Shown here: positions 14,954 to 22,674 of the stretch, in pieces
Layout of the letters: every line of letters begins with the position of its first letter
Numbering within the stretch: position 1 is the stretch's first letter
Origin: CAIMZW01 sp037142435
GTDB lineage: Bacteria > Actinomycetota > Actinomycetes > Nanopelagicales > Nanopelagicaceae
Reading direction: 5' to 3'
DNA: 23,976 nucleotides
Assembly: GCA_037142435.1 (NCBI GenBank)
Contig: JBAXAO010000020.1
Span: forward strand, 1-23,976
The notes under the pieces: generated by a model
The model's database searches: none
What the model was told of the DNA's origin: nothing
The model's input: only the letters and a program-made list of their open reading frames with translations
Position numbers and translations under genes: made by a program

Positions 14954-16189
14954 ATGGTTCTTCGCGCAGCTCAGGAGCATCCGGGATACACAGATGCCGA
15001 TCGTGAACGTTTCTTAGATGAACCTGCCAAGCGCCCAGGTCGAACCGAGTTCGCGCGAGATCGAGCACGAATCATCCATTCCTTTGCGCTTCGACGGTTG
15101 GCCGCAAAAACGCAGGTTGCGGTTCCGTGGGCGGCAGATTTCCCACGAACTCGCTTGTCGCACTCGCTGGAGTGCGCCCAAGTTGGACGCGAATTAGGCG
15201 AGGCTTTGGGAGCCGATCCAGATCTGATGGAAGGTGCCTGTCTGGCTCACGACATTGGCCACCCACCCTTTGGTCACAACGGCGAAGATGCATTGAATCA
15301 GATTGCCCAAAGCTGCGGCGGCTTTGAAGGAAATGCGCAATCTTTTCGACTCTTAGTTCGACTAGAAGCAAAGACAGTGACGCCAATGGGAAAGTCCATC
15401 GGTCTCAACCTCACCAGAAGTTCATTGGATGCCGCCACGAAATATCCGTGGGCACGATCGGAGGCATCAAAGAAATTTGGTGTGTACGACGATGATGTCG
15501 AAATTTTTAATTGGATGCGCGAAGGCGCTCCTGATGGTGGCACCTCTCTTGAGGCCCAGATTATGGACTGGTCTGATGATGTTGCATATTCCGTTCACGA
15601 TTTTGAAGACGCATTAGTGTCTGGTCAGGTCAAACTTCATTTCCTGCGCAACGATCTCTCGGACCTTTTTTCGGTAGCGAAATCAACTTATCTATCCGAC
15701 ATCACCGAATCAGAATCAGAAGCGGCACTCTCCAATTTGCAGGCTCTCTCTTGCTGGCCAGCCGACTATGACGGAAGCCACCGCCACTTGGCGAGGTTAA
15801 AGGACTTGGCCAGCCAAATGATCGGTCGCTTCGCCCTAGCAGCTGAACGTTCGACCAGAGATAAGTATGGGGACTCTGATCTAACAAGGTATAGCGCATC
15901 TTTAATTGTTCCGCGGGCTCAACGCGTCGAGGTGGCTTTGCTTAAAGCTATTGCCGGTTTTTATGTCATTAATGCCGATGTCGCGCAAAAACGATATTCA
16001 GAACAACAAATATTGATTCATGAACTTGTCGAAAAAGTCTTAGCCGGCGCCCCGAAGACGCTGGAATCCTTCTTTTTGGATGATTGGGAGGGCGCCAATT
16101 CTGATGACGAACGACTCCGAGTGGTCATAGACCAGGTTGCCTCCCTTACTGACCCTGGTGCCTACGCGCTTCATTCCCATCTGAAATAG
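14954..16189 (+). CDS. dgt: Deoxyguanosinetriphosphate triphosphohydrolase-like HD protein
   Basis: HD-domain dNTP triphosphohydrolase, which removes triphosphate from dGTP or other dNTPs and so tunes nucleotide pools. Its 411 residues include RTRLSHSLECAQVGRELG (H70) and CLAHDIGHPPFGHNGEDAL (H99, D100, H103, H108), plus MDWSDDVAYSVHDFEDAL, which supplies the last metal Asp. It also has the substrate-side motif near VPWAADFPRTR. It sits 13 bases after the YdcF-like gene and 10 bases before dnaG. The dgt-dnaG pairing is well conserved in actinobacteria and links nucleotide pool control with replication priming. Confidence 0.94.
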   Translation: MVLRAAQEHPGYTDADRERFLDEPAKRPGRTEFARDRARIIHSFALRRLAAKTQVAVPWAADFPRTRLSHSLECAQVGRELGEALGADPDLMEGACLAHDIGHPPFGHNGEDALNQIAQSCGGFEGNAQSFRLLVRLEAKTVTPMGKSIGLNLTRSSLDAATKYPWARSEASKKFGVYDDDVEIFNWMREGAPDGGTSLEAQIMDWSDDVAYSVHDFEDALVSGQVKLHFLRNDLSDLFSVAKSTYLSDITESESEAALSNLQALSCWPADYDGSHRHLARLKDLASQMIGRFALAAERSTRDKYGDSDLTRYSASLIVPRAQRVEVALLKAIAGFYVINADVAQKRYSEQQILIHELVEKVLAGAPKTLESFFLDDWEGANSDDERLRVVIDQVASLTDPGAYALHSHLK

Positions 16190-16199
16190 AATCAGAGAC

Positions 16200-18023
16200 A
16201 TGTCTGGGCGCATACGAGATGAAGACGTAACTTACGTTCGCGATCATTCGCCGATTGATGACGTCGTGGGGGACTTTGTCCAACTCAAGAACGCTGGCGG
16301 CGGGCAAAAGAAAGGTCTATGCCCTTTCCATGACGAGAAAAGCCCTTCTTTTCACGTAACACCGAGTAAAGGCTATTTTCACTGTTTTGGTTGCCAACAA
16401 GGTGGAGATGTCATTGCATTTCTTATGAAGCTGGAGCATTTGACCTTTTCTGAGACGGTTGAACGTTTGGCAGATCGCATTGGCTACACCTTGCGTTACG
16501 ACGGTGTGGGAACAGCGCCAACTTCTGGGGTCAGCCGCTCGCGTCTGGTTGCTGCTAATACCGCTGCTATGGAGTTTTATCGTGCGGCGCTGCTCTTGCC
16601 TGGTCCGGCACAAGTCGGTCGTGATTTTCTGGCTGGTCGGGGATTCGATAAAGCATCCGCTGATCATTTTGGAGTTGGATACGCTCCGGATGAGTGGGAT
16701 GCGCTCTATAAGACACTTCGCGCCAAAGGTTTTTCAGATCTAGAACTTTCACTCGCCGGCTTATCTAAGGAAGGCACTCGGGGACCGATAGATAGATTCC
16801 GTAACAGATTGATCTGGCCGATTCGAGATATTTCCGGCGATGTCGTTGGATTTGGTGCGCGCAAATTAGCCAGTGATGATCTGGATCAAGGCCCCAAATA
16901 TCTCAATACTGCAGAGACTCAAATTTATAAGAAGAGTCAGATTCTTTATGGTTTGGATTTAGCGAAGAAAGAAATTGCCAAAAAGCGACAAGTCGTAATC
17001 GTTGAGGGCTACACAGATGTTATGGCTGCCCATCTTGCAGGTATTACCACAGCTGTTGCTACGTGTGGCACTGCCTTTGGCGATGACCATATTCGAATTA
17101 TCAGACGTTTACTTATGGATGATGATGCATTCCGCGGAGAAGTCATCTTTACCTTTGATGGCGATGCCGCAGGTCAGAAGGCGGCACTCCGCGCCTTCGA
17201 TGATGATCAGAAATTTGTTGCACAAACATTTGTCGCGGTTGAGCCAAATGGCATGGACCCATGTGAACTTCGTCAGGCAAATGGAGATCAAGCAGTCCGC
17301 GATTTGATCGCACGGCGAGTTCCACTTTTTGAATTTGCTATGAAAAGCGTGATCAACCAATATGACGTTCGAACCGCCGAAGGTCGAGTTTCGGCACTCA
17401 ACCAAGTGACCCCATTGATTGGAAAGATTCGCGACGCTTCTCTTCGGCCCGAATATGCACGTTTGGTCGCAGGTTGGTTGGGCATGGAGGTTGACACGGT
17501 CAGTGCCGCGATCAAGGCGATATCCGCATCTGGAAAAGGTGCCAGCGCTGTGCAACGACCCAAGGCAAACCCCACTGATCCGATTTTGACCCTGGAACGC
17601 GAAGTCTTAAAGATTCGACTGCAAGTTCCTGAAATGCTCTCAGCATGGAGTGAACTTGAAAGCGAAGCCTTCACATTTGCTCCTTACTCTGCAGTTCGGG
17701 AGCTGATTGATAACAATCCCAACGTGGACATAAATCAGCTTTTAGAGTCCACTGACGATGAATCGCTCAAATCTTTGATAACCGAACTCACGGTTGAACC
17801 GGTCCGTACCGACCGTGAAATATCAGATCGGTACATCACCAGCATCTTCGCCAAGTTGCGCGAAGTTGCTTTGGGGCGTTCGATTGCTGAAATCAAGTCC
17901 ACCTTGCAACGCATTAATCCGCTGGAGGAGGAGGTCAGGTATGGCGAAGTCTTCGGCCAATTGGTAGCCATGGAGGCCAAGCGTCGAGTTCAAAAGGACC
18001 TGGCTTTGGGGGATTTAGGCTAA
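16200..18023 (+). CDS. dnaG: DNA primase
   Basis: Synthesises RNA primers at the replication fork. Residues 41-65 hold the CHC2 zinc finger (C41, H44, C62, C65). The core includes the RNA-polymerase-like domain FRNRLIWPIRDISGDVVGFGAR. The TOPRIM fold has VIVEGYTDVMAAH (E269) and FTFDGDAAGQKAA (D320, D322) as metal ligands. The C-terminal part (about 430-607) is less conserved, consistent with the helicase-binding domain. At 607 residues it is near normal length. Start ATG 16200 begins MSGRIRDEDV, typical of actinobacterial DnaG. It is the last protein gene of the run from glyS, and a tRNA-Asn gene follows. Confidence 0.96.
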   Translation: MSGRIRDEDVTYVRDHSPIDDVVGDFVQLKNAGGGQKKGLCPFHDEKSPSFHVTPSKGYFHCFGCQQGGDVIAFLMKLEHLTFSETVERLADRIGYTLRYDGVGTAPTSGVSRSRLVAANTAAMEFYRAALLLPGPAQVGRDFLAGRGFDKASADHFGVGYAPDEWDALYKTLRAKGFSDLELSLAGLSKEGTRGPIDRFRNRLIWPIRDISGDVVGFGARKLASDDLDQGPKYLNTAETQIYKKSQILYGLDLAKKEIAKKRQVVIVEGYTDVMAAHLAGITTAVATCGTAFGDDHIRIIRRLLMDDDAFRGEVIFTFDGDAAGQKAALRAFDDDQKFVAQTFVAVEPNGMDPCELRQANGDQAVRDLIARRVPLFEFAMKSVINQYDVRTAEGRVSALNQVTPLIGKIRDASLRPEYARLVAGWLGMEVDTVSAAIKAISASGKGASAVQRPKANPTDPILTLEREVLKIRLQVPEMLSAWSELESEAFTFAPYSAVRELIDNNPNVDINQLLESTDDESLKSLITELTVEPVRTDREISDRYITSIFAKLREVALGRSIAEIKSTLQRINPLEEEVRYGEVFGQLVAMEAKRRVQKDLALGDLG

Positions 18024-18024
18024 A

Positions 18025-18064
18025 GAATCGACTTTTTCTCGTTTTTCTTTATTTCCATCGATTC
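18025..18064. repeat. Inverted repeat between dnaG and tRNA-Asn
   Basis: GAATCGA (18025-18031) and TCGATTC (18058-18064) are exact inverted copies around a 26-base pyrimidine-rich interval with several T-runs. It could be a weak dnaG terminator or part of the tRNA promoter region. A possible -10 (TAGAGT, 18067-18072) follows. The seven-base arms around a long loop make the function uncertain. Confidence 0.3.
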
Positions 18065-18094
18065 GCTAGAGTTCGCATCTGGTTTGAAAGATAT

Positions 18095-18170
18095 TCCCTG
18101 ATAGCTCAATTGGCAGAGCAGCCGACTGTTAATCGGCAGGTTCTTGGTTCGAGTCCAAGTCAGGGAGCCA
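18095..18170 (+). tRNA. tRNA-Asn (anticodon GUU), CCA encoded
   Basis: A complete cloverleaf can be drawn. The acceptor stem is TCCCTGA (18095-18101) with TCAGGGA (18160-18166). The D-arm is GCTC...GAGC. The anticodon stem is GCCGA/TCGGC with loop CTGTTAA, anticodon GTT at 18128-18130. The variable loop has five bases, and the T-arm is CTTGG/CCAAG with loop TTCGAGT. The discriminator is G18167 and the 3' CCA is encoded at 18168-18170. Confidence 0.97.
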
Positions 18171-18210
18171 GTTTTATACGGGCAGGTATCTCGCGTGAGG
18201 CGGTGAGCGC

Positions 18211-19107
18211 ATGGCCAGGTCGTTTATCTCCAGATCTTGGAGTTCCCAACCAATTTCAACATCGATCCTCCGGCTTTGGCTGGGATTCACCTGGATCTTC
18301 GCTGGGTGGAACAAAGCCACAGACGCGGGATTCCTCAATCCCAGCTCAAGCCACTACATCGGCGCGCAGCTGACGGGCTATTTAGGCTCTTCTCCGATCG
18401 CTTTCTTCCTCCGTCGTCTGATCGAACATGCCACCTTGGTTGGCTGGTTTGTGATGCTCAGCGAATTCGCCATCGGAATCGCCATTCTCACGGGTGTTGC
18501 ACTCTCGCTGGCGGCCCTCGGCGGATTGGGAATGTCTGTTGGACTTTGGCTCTCATCCTCTTGGTCGGTTCACCCTTATTTCCTGGGCAGCGACACCGCA
18601 TACGCCATTCTTTGGCTCGTTCTTTTAGTTTCACTCCACCAAAAGTCGGCAAAATCTGGGCAGCGTGGAACCGGGCGAAGCGCAAAACTTATTCCAGATA
18701 TCACCGATCGTCGTGAGGTTCTACGACTTCTCGGTGTCGGCATCGCTGCAGTTGGTGGTGCGCTTGTTGGCGGCAGATTCAAGAAGAAAATTGCTTTGCC
18801 GCTAGCTGGCACCGCGATCGTCAAGCTCGCTGATTTTCCGGTCGGCTCCACCAAGAACTTCCAAGCCGCAGACGGCAACGCAGCTATTCTCTTCCGCACC
18901 AAGGCGGGAGTATTTGCTTATTCGGCAGTCTGTACCCATCAGGGCTGCATAGTCAGTTATTCCACTACGTCACAATGGATTGAATGCCCTTGCCATGGCG
19001 CTGCCTATGATCCCAACAGAAATGCTGAAGTCGTTCGAGGACCTGCGCCAGCGCCTCTGGCTAAGATCAAAGTGGCCATTTCGGGCAGCAATATCGTTCA
19101 GCTTTAA
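18211..19107 (+). CDS. DoxX-like membrane domain fused to a Rieske [2Fe-2S] domain
   Basis: 298-residue two-part protein. Residues about 15-142 form a four-helix DoxX/DoxD-like membrane domain (RLWLGFTWIFAGWNKATD, then hydrophobic segments near 75-95, 98-115 and 128-142). A twin-arginine-like stretch DRREVLRLLGVGIAAVGGAL (166-185) follows. The C-terminal Rieske domain has CTHQGC (C241, H243, C246) and CPCHGAAYD (C259, C261, H262). These give the Cys2His2 cluster ligands C241, H243, C259 and H262, plus a C246-C261 disulfide. DoxX/DoxD proteins include the small subunit of thiosulfate:quinone oxidoreductase, so a quinone-linked redox role at the membrane is plausible but unproven. ATG 18211 is preceded by GAGG. 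There are no clear partners among its neighbours. Confidence 0.85.
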   Translation: MARSFISRSWSSQPISTSILRLWLGFTWIFAGWNKATDAGFLNPSSSHYIGAQLTGYLGSSPIAFFLRRLIEHATLVGWFVMLSEFAIGIAILTGVALSLAALGGLGMSVGLWLSSSWSVHPYFLGSDTAYAILWLVLLVSLHQKSAKSGQRGTGRSAKLIPDITDRREVLRLLGVGIAAVGGALVGGRFKKKIALPLAGTAIVKLADFPVGSTKNFQAADGNAAILFRTKAGVFAYSAVCTHQGCIVSYSTTSQWIECPCHGAAYDPNRNAEVVRGPAPAPLAKIKVAISGSNIVQL

Positions 19108-19115
19108 TTTTTACT

Positions 19116-19142
19116 GATACTCACCCGTAACAACTTCGTAAC
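19116..19142 (+). promoter_or_regulatory. GlnR-like triple half-site before the ACT gene
   Basis: GATAC (19116-19120), GTAAC (19127-19131) and GTAAC (19138-19142) repeat with an exact 11-base period. This agrees with the GTnAC-N6-GaAAC-type arrangement bound by actinobacterial GlnR. The array lies just upstream of the ACT-domain promoter candidate. The regulator is inferred, and no glnR gene is in the window. Confidence 0.4.
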
Positions 19143-19153
19143 TAGTCGGCGTG

Positions 19154-19159
19154 TATTGT
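19154..19159 (+). promoter_or_regulatory. Candidate -10 element of the ACT-domain gene (leaderless)
   Basis: TATTGT lies seven bases before ATG 19167, so transcription would start at or next to the start codon. No convincing -35 is present; the GTAAC repeats occupy that position, as might be expected for an activator-dependent promoter. Confidence 0.4.
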
Positions 19160-19166
19160 CTTACCT

Positions 19167-19406
19167 ATGGCCCTGTTCAAGATTCAAATAGCGCTCCCTG
19201 ACCGCCCTGGTTCTCTCGGAGCAGTTGCCTCTGCCATTGGTTTTGCCGGTGGCGATATCCGTAGCTTGGTGGTTTTGCGCAGCGAAGAAGGTCGCGGAAT
19301 CGATGACATTACGGTTGCGGTGCCCGGATCGGATCCGACTGATTTGCTGGAGGTTCTCAATTCCATCGGCGGAGTTGAAGTGATAACCGTCACGCCGGTT
19401 CAGTAA
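19167..19406 (+). CDS. Stand-alone ACT-domain protein
   Basis: 79-residue protein made of a single ACT fold: IQIALPDRPGSLGAVASAIG (strand, ligand-binding loop with DRPGSL, helix), then DIRSLVVL, DDITVAVPG, a second helix DPTDLLEVLNSIGG and the last strand VEVITVTPV. ACT domains bind amino acids and usually regulate a partner enzyme or regulator; no partner is fused here. Start ATG 19167 fits a leaderless transcript, with TATTGT seven bases upstream, and there is no ribosome binding site. Its last 17 bases overlap the end of galK on the opposite strand. The GTAAC repeats upstream hint at nitrogen control, which would suit an amino-acid sensor. Confidence 0.85.
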   Translation: MALFKIQIALPDRPGSLGAVASAIGFAGGDIRSLVVLRSEEGRGIDDITVAVPGSDPTDLLEVLNSIGGVEVITVTPVQ

Positions 19407-20559
19407 GAACTTTCGCTCCATCGCTGGGCAGAGATGTAAAAAATCTTGGCGCTTTGAAATTCTTAGCGGCAAAACTGCTGGAAATTGCGGCCTTAACTCG
19501 GTCCACTGAATCTGCTGAAATCAGAGCAATAGCGCTGCCGCCGAACCCACCACCAACCATACGTGCACCTAGGGCTCCTTCAGCAATCGCAGTGTCAACG
19601 GCGAGATCTAGTTCAACGCAGGAGACTGTGTAATCATCGCGCAGCGACGCATGTGATTCGTTGAGAAGTCTGCCCAAAGTGACAAAGTCTCGTGCCTTGA
19701 GAGCGGTGACCGCATCCAACACTCGCTTCATCTCCGTCACGGCATGTTTAGCTCGCTTGAATGTTAGCTCGTCTAGCGATTGGCCTTGCTCGAAAAGCTC
19801 GGCCACAGAAATATCTCGGAGTGAAGGAATGCCTAACTGGCCGACTGCACGTTCGCAAGAAGCACGTCGTTCGGCGTAGCCACCGTCAACCAACGAATGG
19901 TGCGCTTGAGAATCGATAATGAGAAGTTCCAGATTTTCAGAAGCGATTTCAAAAGGGATTTCTTCGGTATGAAGATCTCGACAGTCCAGAAGTAGTGCGG
20001 CTCCTGCTTTGCCCATGAGCGAGATAGATTGATCCATAATTCCGCAGGGAACACCCACATAAATGTTTTCTGCTCTTTGGGTCAGGCGGGCCAAATCTTC
20101 CAAATTTATCTGGAGATCAAAGAGATGATTAAGAGCGGTGGCAACCGAACATTCCAAGGCAGCGCTGGAGGAAAGGCCGGCACCTAACGGAACGCGGCCA
20201 TCGATCAAGATATCCATGCCCGCGAACTGCAGGTGGTTGGGAATTGCCCATAAGACGCCCAGTACATAGCGAGACCAGGGCTCGCCAGTAAGCGGGGCCA
20301 AATTATCAAGCGATGTTAGGTATTTATCCTTGGGGCGTTGAACCGAAGCCACAGTTAGTGTGCGATCTGCTCGTTTGCCTATTGCTACGGTTGTCACATC
20401 TTTAATTGCAAAGGGCAAGACGAACCCGTCGCTGTAATCGATGTGCTCGCCGATGAGATTGACACGGCCAGGAGCCTGAGCAACAACATCTGGTCTGCGC
20501 CCAAATGCTTTTTCAAATTCACTGCGTATGTCGGAAGTTGAAGAATGAGAATTACTCAT
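19390..20559 (-). CDS. galK: Galactokinase
   Basis: GHMP-family kinase that makes galactose-1-phosphate from galactose and ATP. From ATG 20559 it has 389 residues. The galactokinase signature is GRVNLIGEHIDY (31-42), with Ile where most have Thr. The ATP loop PLGAGLSSSAALE lies near 124-136. The catalytic Asp is in CGIMDQ (D176), and the C-terminal glycine motif is MVGGGFGGSAIAL. An upstream in-frame extension to 20592 lies inside galE and is probably not used. The start overlaps the galE stop by 8 bases. It is the last gene of the lacZ-galT-galE-galK operon and overlaps the convergent ACT gene by 17 bases. Confidence 0.95.
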   Translation of the reverse strand: MSNSHSSTSDIRSEFEKAFGRRPDVVAQAPGRVNLIGEHIDYSDGFVLPFAIKDVTTVAIGKRADRTLTVASVQRPKDKYLTSLDNLAPLTGEPWSRYVLGVLWAIPNHLQFAGMDILIDGRVPLGAGLSSSAALECSVATALNHLFDLQINLEDLARLTQRAENIYVGVPCGIMDQSISLMGKAGAALLLDCRDLHTEEIPFEIASENLELLIIDSQAHHSLVDGGYAERRASCERAVGQLGIPSLRDISVAELFEQGQSLDELTFKRAKHAVTEMKRVLDAVTALKARDFVTLGRLLNESHASLRDDYTVSCVELDLAVDTAIAEGALGARMVGGGFGGSAIALISADSVDRVKAAISSSFAAKNFKAPRFFTSLPSDGAKVLTEPA

Positions 20560-21508
20560 TAAATGATTTCCAAGCGTCGGAGACCATCGCATCCAAATCT
20601 AATTCAGGTTTCCAGGAGAGCAATCTTCCTGCCTTGGAAATATCGGCGATGAGGACGGCAGGATCTCCCGCACGACGCGGTGCGCTAAGGCAAGGGACGG
20701 CTCGACCCAAAGTTTTCTCGGCTGAGGCAATGACTTCCTTAACGGAATAGCCTCCTCCGCTTCCGAGATTGATGATCTCGTGGCTCGAAGGCGTTGCGAC
20801 ACTGAGGGCGCTGATGTGGGCTTTAATCAAGTCAACAACATGTACATAGTCACGAATACAGGTGCCATCGGCAGTTGGCCAATCTTCGCCAAAAACTTTG
20901 AGCGGGTTTTCGGTACTGGCGCGCAATACATTGGGAATAAGGTGAGTTTCAGGATTGTGTCGTTCGCTCTGCCAACCGCGCGAAGTCTTGAGCGCACCAG
21001 CCACGTTAAAATAGCGCAAACTGATAGCAGCCAAACCGTATGCGTTCGCTTGAGCGGTGATCATGTAATCCACGGCAAGCTTTGAAGCGCCATATGGATT
21101 CGTGGGATTGGTGACTGATTCTTCCGTGATAGGGATTTCTTTTGGTTCGCCATAAGTCGCGGCAGTGGAAGAGAAGACTAATTTCTTAATACCCGCGCTC
21201 TGCATCGAATCCAAGAGAATTCGAGTGCCTGAGACATTCGTTTCCCAATAGATATCTGGCTTGGTGACAGATTCTCCAACGAGGGATTTTGCAGAGAAAT
21301 GCAGCACGGCGTCAACGCCAGAAAGTGCGCTCTGAACGGCACCGGCATTGAGGAGAGATTCGTTAAAGAATGTAGCTCGTGGGTCCACGCTATCTGCATG
21401 ACCAGTGCTGCAATTATCCAAAACGTTGACGCTATAGCCTGCATCTAACAACATCGATACTGCGGTACCACCGATATAGCCTGCTCCACCAGTAACTAGA
21501 ACCTTCAT
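20552..21508 (-). CDS. galE: UDP-glucose 4-epimerase
   Basis: NAD-dependent short-chain dehydrogenase-type epimerase that interconverts UDP-galactose and UDP-glucose and regenerates the co-substrate for GalT. The 318 residues begin MKVLVTGGAGYIG, with the NAD-binding GGAGYIG motif at 7-13. The catalytic residues are in SSTAATYGEP and YGASK (Y139, K143). YFNVAGA and the C-terminal RRAGDPAVLIAD are typical of GalE. The ATG overlaps the galT stop as ATGA and the stop overlaps the galK start by 8 bases, so the three genes are tightly coupled. It may also supply UDP-galactose for cell-surface sugars. Confidence 0.95.
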   Translation of the reverse strand: MKVLVTGGAGYIGGTAVSMLLDAGYSVNVLDNCSTGHADSVDPRATFFNESLLNAGAVQSALSGVDAVLHFSAKSLVGESVTKPDIYWETNVSGTRILLDSMQSAGIKKLVFSSTAATYGEPKEIPITEESVTNPTNPYGASKLAVDYMITAQANAYGLAAISLRYFNVAGALKTSRGWQSERHNPETHLIPNVLRASTENPLKVFGEDWPTADGTCIRDYVHVVDLIKAHISALSVATPSSHEIINLGSGGGYSVKEVIASAEKTLGRAVPCLSAPRRAGDPAVLIADISKAGRLLSWKPELDLDAMVSDAWKSFNE

Positions 21509-22626
21509 TTAACTTTCACTTCCCTCATTTGTGCGGCCGACTGTTCGGGTTTCATATCCATAATAAATGCACCCATTGCAGACTCTGATCCAGCAAGATA
21601 TTTCAACTTGCCGGGTGCTCGCCGGATGCTGGTGATCTGCCAGTGCAAACGCATAACATCTCGCCCCTCGCGGACAGGGGCCTGGTGCCAAGCAGCGATG
21701 TAAGCCATGGGAATGTTGAAAACGCCATCCAAGCGAGCCAGGACTTCGTGCGCAATCTCGGGGAAGGCGTCGGCGGCAGCGGTAGAAAGTGCGGCTAAGT
21801 CTGGAACTCCGACAAGTGGAGCAACGTGAATTTCAAAGGGGTAACGGGCGGCAAAGGGAACATAGGCGATCCAATGATCGTTCTGGGCAATGATACGTAT
21901 TTGATCTTGAATCTCACGCTTGATGAGATCATCCAAAAGCACTCGATTGTGTTGAGCAAAATATTTTTTTGCTGCGTAGAGCATTTTTTCGGTACGAGGC
22001 GTCAGGTATGAATACGCATAAATTTGACCATGAGGGTGAGCAAGTGTGACTCCAATTTCCTCGCCGCGATTTTCGAATGGGAAAACCTGCTGCACAAAAT
22101 TCAACTGGGAGAGTTCGCGAGTTCGATCTCGCCAAGCTTCCAGCACGGTGCGAATTTGACGAAGGGAAAGTTGGCCAAAGGAGGTGCCGTGATCGGCAGT
22201 GAAACAAACAACTTCGCAGATTCCGGCAGCTGTTGGAATTTCGGTTTCGATGCCATCTGGCTTTGGAAGAGCCCAACCCTGTTCGGGATACTTGAGTGAA
22301 GGAAAACGATTGTCGAAGACCACCACTTCGTAATTGCTATCTGGAATCTCGCTCAGCATTTCGCCTGTTGTTGGACAGAGCGGACAAAGTTCTTTTGGTG
22401 GCAGGAAGGTTCGACCTTGACGGTGGGCTGCGATTGCAACCCATTCCTCGGTCAATACATCCAGCCGTAATTCCCCAATCGGGGGTTGATCATCTGCAGG
22501 GCGACGGTCGGCTGCGCTTCGCACCTGACCGCTGGAGTCGTAATAACGAATCTTTCGCCCATCGGCCATCTCCAATTCGCTGCGGCGAACCTCGGCTTCC
22601 AGGGAGAGAATCTTCTCGTTAGTCAC
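21505..22626 (-). CDS. galT: Galactose-1-phosphate uridylyltransferase
   Basis: HIT-superfamily enzyme that exchanges UMP between UDP-glucose and galactose-1-phosphate. The 373 residues contain the active site LAHPHGQIYAY (H197, nucleophile H199, Q201). The zinc ligands C81/C84 (LCPLC), H146 (ADHGTSF) and H197 match the bacterial enzyme. The C-terminal half is complete through ISRRAPGKLKYLAG-like residues. Start GTG 22626 is 48 bases downstream of lacZ. On the minus strand TATAAG (22641-22636) lies 9 bases before it, so an internal promoter with a nearly leaderless transcript is possible. A Met at residue 20 is a weaker alternative start. Confidence 0.95.
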   Translation of the reverse strand: MTNEKILSLEAEVRRSELEMADGRKIRYYDSSGQVRSAADRRPADDQPPIGELRLDVLTEEWVAIAAHRQGRTFLPPKELCPLCPTTGEMLSEIPDSNYEVVVFDNRFPSLKYPEQGWALPKPDGIETEIPTAAGICEVVCFTADHGTSFGQLSLRQIRTVLEAWRDRTRELSQLNFVQQVFPFENRGEEIGVTLAHPHGQIYAYSYLTPRTEKMLYAAKKYFAQHNRVLLDDLIKREIQDQIRIIAQNDHWIAYVPFAARYPFEIHVAPLVGVPDLAALSTAAADAFPEIAHEVLARLDGVFNIPMAYIAAWHQAPVREGRDVMRLHWQITSIRRAPGKLKYLAGSESAMGAFIMDMKPEQSAAQMREVKVK

Positions 22627-22635
22627 GGAGCCAAT

Positions 22636-22641
22636 CTTATA
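22636..22641 (-). promoter_or_regulatory. Possible -10 element before galT
   Basis: TATAAG on the minus strand (5/6 to TATAAT), nine bases before the galT GTG in the 48-base gap after lacZ. No good -35 is visible. It would allow galTEK expression separately from lacZ. Confidence 0.3.
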
Positions 22642-22674
22642 GTTGAGCGCCTTCTCGGCTTTCGTGCGCTGGAA

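Noticed and set aside
18095..18210. tRNA-Asn as an integration (att) site of a mobile element
   Set aside because: No repeated tRNA 3' segment, integrase or cargo genes are seen in the following 5.8 kb; the genes downstream look like ordinary chromosome.
18110..18373. Open frame overlapping the tRNA-Asn and the start of the DoxX-Rieske gene
   Set aside because: It begins within the tRNA and reads the DoxX gene out of frame; the low-complexity peptide has no family features.
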